Positions 1 to 6,256 are shown, numbered from the stretch's first letter. The stretch is DNA of 14,385 bases from Russula earlei (GCA_025769875.1 JAGFNK010001139.1:1-14385); one strand, 5' to 3'. Numbers and translations: made by a program. The notes: generated by a model not told the origin, from the sequence alone.

Positions 1-4
1 TTAA

Positions 5-91
5 TCAATCCTTTACTATCGGATATTTCCTCTGGAGTTCTGGCTTGTAATTCCGTAAAGTTTCTACTATCGTATCTGGTGTATACATCAT
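5..91 (-). pseudogene. possible N-terminal fragment of an MNT-type nucleotidyltransferase
   Basis: Read on the minus strand from an ATG at 91, a 28-residue peptide ends at a TGA at 7-5. Its segment KPELQRKYPI resembles the helix and start of strand that precede the GSxARGE-type catalytic motif in small MNT nucleotidyltransferases (the MntA-like antitoxins often paired with HEPN proteins). The catalytic motif would lie beyond the window edge, so the match rests on about 20 residues only. The TGA would cut the protein just before the catalytic core. It could be a real truncation, another single-base indel like those in neighbouring genes, or a chance match. A HEPN gene lies divergently about 440 bp away, which gives the idea some context but no proof. 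Confidence 0.27.
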
Positions 92-534
92 ATACTAAGC
101 AATATTTTCCCCCCATTTTAGCCTTACCAATTGCGCTCTCTATTCACTGCTAATCATGCCCATATTCACACGAAATAGTAGTCAATATAACAAAAAATGC
201 CATATATTTTAAGTAACTTTAAGGGAATCACTATCTACAATTATTCTATGCAATTTGATAGCTCATAACACTATAAATGCTCACTTAAAATACTAAGCGT
301 ATTTGCTTTTATTCCCGTTTCTGAAAACTACTACATTTCAACGACTATGGGAAATAAGGTAAATCGCTCACGCTTATGCTTCGTACTTTCGAGGCTGGCG
401 TGGGCGTTCTTATTCATAGTCAGGGTGTAGTAGCCCTTCAGAACAATAAGAACCAACCCACGCCTCTTTTATGCTCCCCCACTACGAGAGGCTGTTATCA
501 TCACCATCATCTCTTCACCTCTCAATTCTTTTTT
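92..534. other. non-coding AT-rich stretch upstream of the HEPN gene
   Basis: No credible gene is visible here. The in-frame extension of the HEPN gene upstream to an ATG at 376 gives low-complexity residues (a run of four His, NNKNQPTP) that do not look like a protein domain, and it crosses a large imperfect inverted repeat. The stretch therefore probably holds the promoter or leader of the HEPN gene. No convincing TAnnTTTG element with a partner -33 box was found. Confidence 0.5.
391..466. repeat. imperfect inverted repeat (hairpin) before the HEPN gene
   Basis: The left arm at 391-414 and right arm at 445-466 pair through GAGGC, GTGGG and GTTCTTATT blocks, separated by small bulges (tggc in the left arm, and c opposite ttg). 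The spacer is about 30 bases and contains a small AGGG/CCCT pairing. TTTT follows the right arm at 467-470, as in a terminator, but the loop is long for one. It could be a leader structure of the downstream gene, a terminator for transcription from the left, or a remnant of a mobile palindrome. Confidence 0.5.
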
Positions 535-1324
535 ATGACTAACAGTACAAACAACAATAGTATTATTGAAAACGATATCGCTATCGATACCATCATAGCC
601 ACCATTCAACCGGAAGCCATCTACCGTTTACCCGCTACCAGTACCAACAGCGATATGGAATTGATCGTGGTAATACCCGATACTGCTCAAACACTATTTA
701 AACATTATGAAGCTATTCTGGAACTGGTGAACATACAACACAACAACAGCTTTCGCTATTGGTTGCGTTACACCACCCAACTACATCAATTACTGATCAA
801 TAAAACCCCATTCTACCTGGATAATTGTACCATAGCCAACAGGATTTATGACAATGGCTCACACAAATTGCCGGCCTTTGCAAGTGAACAAAAAGCCGCA
901 ACAGGAAATGCGATCACCGGCTTTACAATCACTTATGGCAAGGCCCTCACTTTTATGGAGGGGGCCCGGCAACTGGCGCAACGGGAAAACCATGCTATGG
1001 CTGCCTTTATGCTTTACCAATGCATTGAGCTAAGCCTCCATGCTATAATACAGGCATTTACAGGGCAAGACAAAGCCATCCATTCTATTCCCGCCTTACT
1101 GGAACAGGTACAAACAATATACCAGCGCCTTTGATCATTTGTTTAACGCAGGCGCCAACGGAAAAAATGAAGTAATAGCAATACTGGAAGTCGTATACCG
1201 GGAAAGCCGCGAAAACACAAATGTTACAATAGGCGCTACCCAATCGCTCACCTTCCTTTTCGAAAAAGCCACAGCAATACTGGAAACAACAGAACAGGAA
1301 GGCAAAAGGATATTGCAAAACTGA
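535..1324 (+). pseudogene. HEPN-domain protein, split by a frameshift
   Basis: HEPN proteins are helical; many are RNases or toxins paired with MNT nucleotidyltransferases. The start is set at the ATG at 535, because the upstream extension is low-complexity. The first part (to TGA 1132-1134, 199 residues) has an N-terminal alpha/beta stretch with a hydrophobic strand (ELIVVIPD), like the degenerate NTase-like domain of Bacteroidota HEPN proteins. The HEPN helices follow (ENHAMAAFMLYQCIELSLHA, then a HSIPALL segment). The rest of the domain continues in the next frame up to TGA at 1322-1324, with the expected final helices (VVYRESRENTN). One extra base, or two missing, near 1120-1134 accounts for the break. 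The usual Arg-x4-6-His (or RxKxxY-like) active motif is not clearly kept: an Arg is present without a following His or Tyr. The exact break codons, CTT TGA, are the RF2-type slippery site, but no upstream Shine-Dalgarno-like stimulator is visible. Function is not certain. Confidence 0.6.
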
Positions 1325-1336
1325 TTTCTATACTCA

Positions 1337-1367
1337 ATATTCGCTGGATATTCGCTCAATATTCGCT
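1337..1367. repeat. 11-bp-period array, core ATATTCGCT, 3 copies
   Basis: The nine-base core ATATTCGCT occurs at 1337, 1348 and 1359, exactly 11 bp apart, with two-base spacers (gg, ca). The third copy runs on into TCGCTCACGCT, which also occurs at 364-374, so this 11-mer sits on both sides of the HEPN gene. Confidence 0.85.
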
Positions 1368-1440
1368 CACGCTATACCCTTCTACTCATTCTGGTTTTAA
1401 TCACCCCTTGTTTTGGTCTTCTTCGGGATTTTCCGAAGGT

Positions 1441-1480
1441 GAGTAAAACATGAGTAAAAGGAGAGTAAAACGAGAGTAAA
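1441..1480. repeat. 11-bp-period array, core GAGTAAA, 4 copies
   Basis: GAGTAAA starts at 1441, 1452, 1463 and 1474, exactly 11 bp apart, with variable four-base spacers (acat, agga, acga). Confidence 0.88.
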
Positions 1481-1529
1481 CCAAATAGGGAGCAAGATCA
1501 GGTATCCCATGCCCAAAGGGAGGAGTATG

Positions 1530-1560
1530 GGTATAGCATGGGTATAGTAGAGCTATAGTA
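1530..1560. repeat. 11-bp-period array, core GGTATAG, 3 copies
   Basis: GGTATAG begins at 1530 and 1541, and GCTATAG at 1552, in 11-bp steps with four-base spacers (catg, taga). The first two copies extend to the left as ATGGGTATAG. Confidence 0.8.
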
Positions 1561-1573
1561 GCGCCCCGGCCGT

Positions 1574-1624
1574 GACGGACCTGCGACGGAGTTACGACGG
1601 ACTCGTGACGGACCTGCGACGGAC
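1574..1624. repeat. 11-bp-period array, core GACGGAC, 5 copies
   Basis: GACGGAC (GACGGAG in the second copy) starts at 1574, 1585, 1596, 1607 and 1618, an exact 11-bp step. The four-base spacers are ctgc, ttac, tcgt and ctgc. It is G+C-rich compared with the flanks. Confidence 0.9.
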
Positions 1625-1639
1625 AACCGCCCCCCCAGC

Positions 1640-1671
1640 CCCTCCCACTCCCCTTCTACTTCCCTTCTACT
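1640..1671. repeat. 11-bp-period array, core CCCTTCTACT, 3 copies
   Basis: CCCTCCCACT at 1640 is followed by CCCTTCTACT at 1651 and 1662, again 11 bp apart. A further lone copy of CCCTTCTACT lies at 1377-1386. Confidence 0.8.
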
Positions 1672-1722
1672 CCGAGCCGGGGATACTTCTCTGTAGCGTG
1701 TATTAAAACGCTGTAAAAGCCT

Positions 1723-1792
1723 CTTACAGCACCTTACGCACGCTAAAAACTCCTTACATGCGCTTTCGTGCGCTAAAATGCGCTAATCGAAT
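1723..1792. repeat. degenerate 10-bp-period array
   Basis: Cut into tens from 1723, seven successive units all begin with CT (CTTACAGCAC, CTTACGCACG, CTAAAAACTC, CTTACATGCG, CTTTCGTGCG, CTAAAATGCG, CTAATCGAAT). TGCGCT recurs at 1759, 1769 and 1779. The period is 10, not 11, which distinguishes it from the arrays to its left. Confidence 0.7.
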
Positions 1793-1843
1793 GCTTCACG
1801 CCCATCAAATCCCGCTTCATACCCATCAATTCATGCTTCGCAC
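1793..1843. repeat. 21-bp-period repeat, 2.5 copies
   Basis: GCTTC begins at 1793, 1814 and 1835. The first two units share the pattern GCTTCayrCCCATCAA, and the third is partial (GCTTCGCAC). The 21-bp step is about two helical turns. Confidence 0.7.
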
Positions 1844-1875
1844 CTATTTTTTTATTCCCGGGCGAAGGTTTTTCT

Positions 1876-1897
1876 AACTTACTGCATCTAACTACGT
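1876..1897 (+). promoter_or_regulatory. candidate ECF-sigma promoter (AAC-N16-CGT)
   Basis: AAC at 1876-1878 and CGT at 1895-1897 are 16 bases apart, the core arrangement recognised by many ECF sigma factors, and lie just before the sigma gene start at 1912. This would fit autoregulation. The motif is short and could occur by chance; it is inferred, not proven. Confidence 0.33.
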
Positions 1898-1911
1898 AAA
1901 CGGGTAACTAT

Positions 1912-2482
1912 TTGAACGAAGAGGCACTTATTGGTGAACTAAGGCAAGGAAGTGCCATGGCATTTACACAACTGGTAGAAGCCTACCAGCATATGGTGTA
2001 TAATGTAGTGCTCAACATCGTAAATCATACCCAGGAAGCCGAAGATGTAGCCCAGGAAGTGTTTATACAGGTATAACCAGCACCTAGATAGTTTTAGAGG
2101 GGAGGCCAAACTCTCCACCTGGTTATACCGCATTGCCATTACAAAATCCCTGGAATATGAACGAAAAAAGAAAGCCAGGAAAAGACTGCACATCATCAAA
2201 AGCCTGGTAGGAATAGACAATAGCGACGCAGAAATGGTTACCGATTTTCACCACCCGGGCATACAACTGGATAATAAAGAAAAAGCCGCCACCCTGTTTA
2301 AAGCCATGAAGCAATTGCCGGATAACCAGCGAACAGCTTTCCTGCTCATTAAAGCAGAAGGATTAACCTACGGGGAAGTAAGCCATATTATGAACGTAAC
2401 GGTGAAAGCAGTGGAAGCATTGATGCACCGTGCCAAAGAGAACCTGAGAAAAACATTATTGGTATATTATAAGAACGACTAG
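1912..2482 (+). pseudogene. ECF-type RNA polymerase sigma factor, frameshifted
   Basis: This is an extracytoplasmic-function sigma factor, which would direct RNA polymerase to an envelope- or metal-response regulon. The first frame starts at TTG 1912 (an ATG at 1957 would cut into region 2) and encodes sigma region 2 (FTQLVEAYQHMVYN, then EAEDVAQEVFIQV). It ends at TAA 2074-2076. The second frame carries on without a gap: the rest of region 2 (KLSTWLYRIA), a linker, and the region 4 helix-turn-helix (LPDNQRTAFLLIKAEGLTYG, VKAVEALMHRAKENLRK), to TAG 2480-2482. One extra A in TATAAC (2073-2077) explains the break. With that single change the span would code for about 189 residues, the normal ECF length. 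The anti-sigma-like gene starts six bases downstream. Confidence 0.85.
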
Positions 2483-2487
2483 TGATC

Positions 2488-2799
2488 ATGAACAACAACA
2501 AACAACAACAGGCAGAAGAAATGCTAAACAGTTTGGATGGCATGCAGCAGGCGCAAGCCCCTGCATTCTTCGCAAACCCGTTTACAGGCACGTATGGAAC
2601 GCGAATTATTGCAACAGCAAAAGCAATGGTTCCCGGTGAAAAGGCCGGTATTACTGATTGCCATACTCAGCCTGTTTCTGATCGGTAACCTGTTTGTATT
2701 GAAACAACAACACGGACACCCTGCACCTGCCAGGCAGGCAGCAGCATCCCTCCAGGATTTGCCAGCGATTATGGCCTGGGCAACTCATCTGTGTATTGA
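2488..2799 (+). pseudogene. short membrane anti-sigma-like protein, two frameshifts
   Basis: This small protein directly follows the sigma gene and probably sequesters it at the membrane. The N-terminal cytosolic part (AEEMLNSLDGMQQAQAPAFF) is in the frame starting at ATG 2488. One extra base in GCAAACCC (2573-2579) moves the middle part into the next frame, which holds an Arg/Gln-rich helix (RLQARMERELLQQQ) and one membrane segment (LLIAILSLFLIGNLFVL). One missing base near GATTTGCC (2757-2762) returns the frame for a short tail ending at TGA 2797-2799. The two changes cancel, giving about 103 residues, typical of small single-TM proteins that follow ECF sigma genes in Chitinophagaceae. No zinc-binding anti-sigma motif (HxxxCxxC) is seen, so the anti-sigma role is inferred from position and topology. 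Confidence 0.65.
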
Positions 2800-2813
2800 T
2801 AAAAATATTTGCT

Positions 2814-3372
2814 ATGGACAACATTGTTAAAGGGAGATTGCTTAGCGTAATTGTTATCGTATTGCTGATAGCCAATATGGTAACAATGGTGGTTTTCTGG
2901 ACTACCCGCGAGAAAAAGATTGACGGGCCTTCTACCGCCCAGGGCAATGTGGCTGAATTCCTTACCAGGGAATTGCAGTTCGACTCCGCACAAAAAGGAG
3001 CCTACCTGAAGCTAAGAGAAGAACACCAGGATAAAGTGAGGGAGATAAGAAGCCATACCCGGGAAGCAAAAGATGCTTTATTTAACCTGCTGCAAAAACC
3101 AGCGGTTACCAATGAAGAATTGCAATGGGCATTAAATGATATTGGCCAGAACGAAATGGCATTAGACAAACAACCTTTACCCATTTTCAACAGGTAAGAG
3201 CTTTATGTAATGCGGATCAGAAGAAGCAATTTGATAGTGTGATAAAGAAGCATTACATATGATGGCACCACCAATGGGTAGAAGGCCTGAGGGTCCTCCA
3301 CCACCTGATGGAGGGCCCGGCGGGCCCGGGTTTCCGCCTCCTGGTGGGGCACAGCACAATGATAAAAATTAG
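2814..3372 (+). pseudogene. membrane-anchored Spy/CnrX-like periplasmic protein, two frameshifts
   Basis: The ATG at 2814 follows the anti-sigma stop by 14 bases. An N-terminal membrane anchor (residues about 8-30, LLSVIVIVLLIANMVTMVVF) is followed by a charged helical periplasmic part (LTRELQFDSAQKGAYLKLRE, a long Lys/Glu-rich stretch). That layout resembles Spy/CpxP and the CnrX/ZraP metal sensors. The open frame ends at TAA 3195-3197. Missing bases near A-runs at 3168-3170 and 3244-3250 explain why the helical region continues in the next frame, and then a Pro/Gly-rich tail in a third frame (GPPPPDGGPGG), ending at TAG 3370-3372. The reconstructed size is about 186 residues. In Cupriavidus cnrYXH the order of anti-sigma, periplasmic sensor and ECF sigma is analogous, so a sensing role is plausible but inferred. 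No His-rich metal site is obvious. Confidence 0.65.
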
Positions 3373-3395
3373 AGATCCACTGCCGCAATAAAAAC

Positions 3396-3428
3396 AAAGG
3401 GTGGTTGTGTAACAGCAATCACCTTTTT
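3396..3428 (+). terminator. rho-independent terminator after the Spy/CnrX-like gene
   Basis: A stem formed by AAAGGGTGGTTG (3396-3407) and CAATCACCTTT (3416-3426), with one bulge and one G-T pair, has an eight-base loop and is followed by a T-run to 3428. It separates the sigma/anti-sigma/sensor genes from the YHYH gene. Confidence 0.65.
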
Positions 3429-3510
3429 AATTTCCGGGCATACAAATATTTTTTAGCAGCAGGCAAAGGTTTGTGTAATGAATTTACATCTAACCCATAA
3501 AAGAACTGGT

Positions 3511-4265
3511 ATGAAGAAGATCATATTCGCCGCCATATTGCCGCTGATGGTGATAGCCATAGTGGCACTATCCTGTAAAAAAGATGCCACTATAACAACA
3601 CCACTTCCGCAGCACTGCCTGATGTGTTTAAGAAGTTCGGATCATCTGTTACAGTTTCTGTAGAAGGTGATTATGTAATATTGAAAAGCAATGGCCTGCC
3701 CGATCATAAAACCCCGTATTACCAGGGTACACAATGGGCTTCCACTTTATATGAAGCCTATAATGGCACCAATGCCAACTGGAGCCAGAACCCTAATAAG
3801 ATAGCCTCGCAGAACCTGGAGTTCAGGATACCATTAAACCCTGCTGTATCATCCGATCATGGAGAAACACCACTGGGCCCTATGGGTATCGCTATTAATG
3901 GTGTTCCACTGTTCAATCAATACGCTGCAGGCAGGGTAGCTTTAACCACCGAGATCAATTCTTTTGATGAGTATAACGGTCATCCGCAACAAAGTGGCCA
4001 ATACCATTACCATGTAGAACCATTGTATATAACAGCCAACAAAGGAAAAGATGCATTGATCGGCTTTTTACTGGACGGCTTTCCTGTATATGGCCCTATG
4101 GAGAATGGCAAAACACTAACCAACAGTGATTTGGATACTTACCATGGCCATACAGCAGCAACAGCAGATTATCCGAATGGTATTTATCATTACCACATTA
4201 CTTCAGAAAGCCCTTACATTAACGGTGTAGGCTATTATGGAACAGCGGGTACGGTAACTGACTAG
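3511..4265 (+). pseudogene. YHYH-domain lipoprotein, frameshifted near its N-terminus
   Basis: The ATG at 3511 gives a lipoprotein signal peptide (MKKIIFAAILPLMVIAIVAL, then Ser-Cys22), so the protein should be anchored on the periplasmic or outer side of a membrane. The frame then fails at about 3604-3608 (one missing base, probably a T in CTTCC) and runs to a stop at 3661. The rest is open in the neighbouring frame up to TAG 4263-4265. That long part has the YHYH signature twice (SGQYHYHVEPLY and NGIYHYHITSESPY) plus the LIGFLLDGFPVYGP segment typical of the family. The biochemical role of YHYH proteins is not known; His-rich motifs suggest metal binding. In related genomes such genes often lie near SCO proteins, as here. 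The ATG at 3478 would add 11 polar residues before the signal peptide and is disfavoured. Confidence 0.85.
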
Positions 4266-4279
4266 GTATTTAGCGTGCC

Positions 4280-4370
4280 GTCATCCTGAATTTATTTCAG
4301 GATCTCCTGGAATATTCTTGTTACGCACGATCCCGCACTTGATTCGGGACTGAAATAAATTCAGCATGAC
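4280..4370. repeat. REP/MITE-like inverted repeat
   Basis: Two 21-base arms at 4280-4300 and 4350-4370 are reverse complements with a single mismatch. Each arm contains a small CTGAA/TTCAG palindrome. Between them a second hairpin, TCCCG/CGGGA (4331-4335 and 4345-4349), sits near the right arm. The motif with CTGAATTTATTTCAG is of the kind scattered between genes in many Bacteroidota genomes. ATGACGTTC recurs at 4366-4374 and 4386-4394. No coding capacity. It may also act as a terminator for the YHYH gene. Confidence 0.75.
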
Positions 4371-4433
4371 GTTCCTGATTCAATATGACGTTCTATTTTA
4401 GTTCCCTGTTTTAACTGAATTAATTATATAATT

Positions 4434-4859
4434 ATGAAACAATTATTTTGTGTATGGATGGTTTGCATGGGTGCTTACGTAACCGCACAACCACCACAAC
4501 AGCAGCCACCACATAAACGGCCACCTATTGAACAACGCATTAAGCGATTGAACGACAGCTTAAGTAAATCGCTACCGGTAACAGCCGCCCAGAAAAAGAC
4601 GATCGATGATGCCTACACTGTTTTCTTTACACAGGCAGACAAAATAACGGGCGATAACCCGCCACCGCGCCCCGACGCTACAGATGAGAAGAGTAAACAA
4701 ATGCATGAGCAGTTGCGCAAGGTGCAAAAAGAAAGAGATGATAAGATTGAGAAAGTACTATCGGCTGACCAGTTTACCCGGTACCGGGAGATGGAAAGAA
4801 GATTACGCCCCAAGCCACCGGGCAATATGCCACCACCGCCACCACCAAAAAACAAATAA
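4434..4859 (+). CDS. small secreted proline-rich Spy-like protein
   Basis: The protein has 141 residues. A signal peptide (MKQLFCVWMVCMGAYVTAQ, cleavage near residue 18) precedes a Pro/Gln-rich linker. Next comes a helical, charged core (IEQRIKRLNDSLSKSLPVTA, then SADQFTRYREMERRLRPK) and a polyproline end (PPPPPPKNK). The pattern of an LTxxQ-like segment followed by paired helices, ending with LSADQFTRY, resembles small Bacteroidota periplasmic proteins of the Spy/DUF4890 type, often chaperone-like or metal-responsive. The match is by pattern only. The stop codon touches the start of the SCO gene (TAA then ATG), so they are one operon. Its proline-rich tail resembles that of the sensor-like gene at 2814-3372. 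Confidence 0.75.
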   Translation: MKQLFCVWMVCMGAYVTAQPPQQQPPHKRPPIEQRIKRLNDSLSKSLPVTAAQKKTIDDAYTVFFTQADKITGDNPPPRPDATDEKSKQMHEQLRKVQKERDDKIEKVLSADQFTRYREMERRLRPKPPGNMPPPPPPKNK

Positions 4860-5510
4860 ATGATACGGGGTACTATCACAACCATGGTTGCTATTGCCTG
4901 CCTGCTGATTTATAAACAGGCAGTCAATACAACTGTTGTATACAACAACCTTCCTTACTATAACAGTGAGGATTTTACACCCCTATGGGTCAATAATACC
5001 GATTCATTGAAATACCTGCATGCCATCCGGCATTTCTCATTCACCGACCAGGATGGCGCCGTTATTACAAGCGAAACAGTAGCCAATAAGATCTATGTGG
5101 CGGACTTCTTCTTTACCAGTTGTCCTGGTATTTGTAAAAAGCTAACCACTAACCTGCTGGCAGTACAAAAGGAATTTATGAACGATGCAAACGTATCCAT
5201 CCTTTCCCATAGTGTTACACCCGATATTGATAGTGTAGCAAGGCTAAAACAATACGCCGGCGACTTTGGCATTGTAAGCACAAAATGGCACTTGCTAACC
5301 GGCAATAAGGATTCTATTTATACCATAGCCCGCAAAGATTATTTTGCTGATGAAGACCTGGGCGTTCAGAAAGATGTAAATGATTTCCTCCATACAGAGA
5401 ATGTATTATTGATCGATAAGCACAAAAGAATAAGAGGCGTATACAAAGGCACTTCTCCACTGGAAATAAAGAACCTGGTTACTGACATACACCTGCTGGA
5501 ACAGGAATAA
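4860..5510 (+). CDS. SCO1/SenC family copper-chaperone-like protein
   Basis: This thioredoxin-fold protein is related to SCO1/SenC, which delivers copper to the CuA centre of cytochrome oxidase or acts as a thiol-disulfide reductase. It is 216 residues long, with an N-terminal membrane anchor (residues about 5-20) and the domain facing the periplasm. The copper ligands expected for the family are present: Cys88 and Cys92 in FFTSCPGIC, and His178 in DFLHTENVLLID. The HSVTPDIDS and WHLLTG segments are also typical. The start directly abuts the previous stop, and its own stop overlaps the next start by one base (TAATG), which indicates translational coupling. It supports a copper or redox theme for the cluster. 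Confidence 0.92.
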   Translation: MIRGTITTMVAIACLLIYKQAVNTTVVYNNLPYYNSEDFTPLWVNNTDSLKYLHAIRHFSFTDQDGAVITSETVANKIYVADFFFTSCPGICKKLTTNLLAVQKEFMNDANVSILSHSVTPDIDSVARLKQYAGDFGIVSTKWHLLTGNKDSIYTIARKDYFADEDLGVQKDVNDFLHTENVLLIDKHKRIRGVYKGTSPLEIKNLVTDIHLLEQE

Positions 5511-6115
5511 TGAGAACCGCCATTCTGATATCGATAGCTTGCTTACTGTTATCCTGTACCACACAGGATAACAGTAAGCCTTTACCTGCCACTAACCTGG
5601 TTACGATTCCTCCCGTGGTTGTCCTGTCAGATGATTCATCACTGCGAAACACAAATGGTTATTGGCTGTATAAAGGCCAGCCCTTTTCCGGAACAATCAT
5701 AGCCTGGTATCCTGGTCACCAGTTACAATCATCCCAGTCATTTTATAAGGGAAAAGAAGAAGGATGGCTCGTAACCTTTTATCCCGATGGAACCAGAGAA
5801 CGCAAAAGATATTTTCACGCCGGTGAAAAAGACAGTGTGAGCTATGGCTGGTGGGATAATGGTAATCTTCGCTTTGAATACCATTTTACGCATGGCAACT
5901 ATAATGGTGATTATAAAGAATGGTACTACAGCGGCAAGCCATTAAAATACATTGTATACAACAACGGAACAGATAGTAGTGGTAAAGGATGGAGAGAGAA
6001 CGGCAAGCTGTTTATGAACTTCGTTAACAGCAATGGACGCCGTTACGGATTGATGAATGCACAACCTTGTTATTCAGTAAGGGGTGAACGGGGCGAGTAT
6101 GTGAAATCCAATTAG
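5510..6115 (+). CDS. MORN/YwqK-like repeat lipoprotein
   Basis: The protein has 201 residues and a lipoprotein signal (AILISIACLLLSC, lipidated Cys16). The mature part consists of MORN-like repeats with the pattern Y-x-G-x-x-x-G-x-x-x-x-x-Y-x-x-G: YKGQPFSGTIIAWYPGHQ, FYKGKEEGWLVTFYPDGT, then NYNGDYKEWYYSGKPLKY. Databases usually name such proteins toxin-antitoxin system YwqK family antitoxin, a name that is poorly founded. A scaffold or membrane-associated role is more likely, but the function is unknown. It is the last gene of the operon with the SCO gene, with which it overlaps by one base. Confidence 0.8.
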   Translation: MRTAILISIACLLLSCTTQDNSKPLPATNLVTIPPVVVLSDDSSLRNTNGYWLYKGQPFSGTIIAWYPGHQLQSSQSFYKGKEEGWLVTFYPDGTRERKRYFHAGEKDSVSYGWWDNGNLRFEYHFTHGNYNGDYKEWYYSGKPLKYIVYNNGTDSSGKGWRENGKLFMNFVNSNGRRYGLMNAQPCYSVRGERGEYVKSN

Positions 6116-6153
6116 ATAAATATTACGTTTATTAAATACTCTCTGGACACACG

Positions 6154-6191
6154 ATGAGCCGGTACCCGTTTTACACGGGTATCGGCCTCAT
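6154..6191. terminator. hairpin between convergent genes
   Basis: ATGAGCCGGTACCCG (6154-6168) pairs with CGGGTATCGGCCTCAT (6176-6191) with one bulged base and one G-T pair around a seven-base loop. It lies between the MORN gene (plus) and the MFS gene (minus) and probably ends transcription from both sides. No long T-run follows on either strand. Confidence 0.55.
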
Positions 6192-6216
6192 TCTATGCTT
6201 ATTTCTTTCAGCGAAA

Positions 6217-6249
6217 ATCTGCGATGCTATTTATCTGCGTTCATCTGCG
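6217..6249. repeat. ATCTGCG repeat, three copies
   Basis: ATCTGCG occurs at 6217-6223, 6233-6239 and 6243-6249 within 33 bases. It is of the intergenic kind seen in many bacterial genomes. Function unknown. Confidence 0.5.
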
Positions 6250-6256
6250 GGAAAAC

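Larger units (their letters stand above)
1325..1911. other. gene-free spacer built of short periodic tandem arrays
   Basis: No reading frame here resembles a protein. From about 1337 to 1850 the DNA is a chain of different short tandem arrays, listed separately below: several with an exact 11-bp period, then one of about 10 bp and one of 21 bp. Two small hairpins are also present: CTTCGG/CCGAAG at 1421-1438 and GCTGTAA/TTACAGC at 1710-1730. The stretch 1860-1911 leads into the sigma factor gene and holds a candidate ECF promoter. Confidence 0.7.

Noticed and set aside
376..534. N-terminal extension of the HEPN reading frame from the ATG at 376
   Set aside because: Low-complexity residues, crosses a hairpin, no family similarity; ATG 535 is a better start.
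1574..1624. GACGGAC array as a CRISPR array
   Set aside because: Units of 7 bp with 4-bp spacers are far too short; no cas genes nearby.
1939..2947. Minus-strand reading frames across the sigma, anti-sigma and Spy-like genes
   Set aside because: They are antisense shadows; the plus-strand frames hold the recognised domains.
3177..3418. Minus-strand frames rich in Gly and Pro over the tail of the Spy/CnrX-like gene
   Set aside because: They mirror the GC-rich coding of the Pro/Gly tail and resemble no family.
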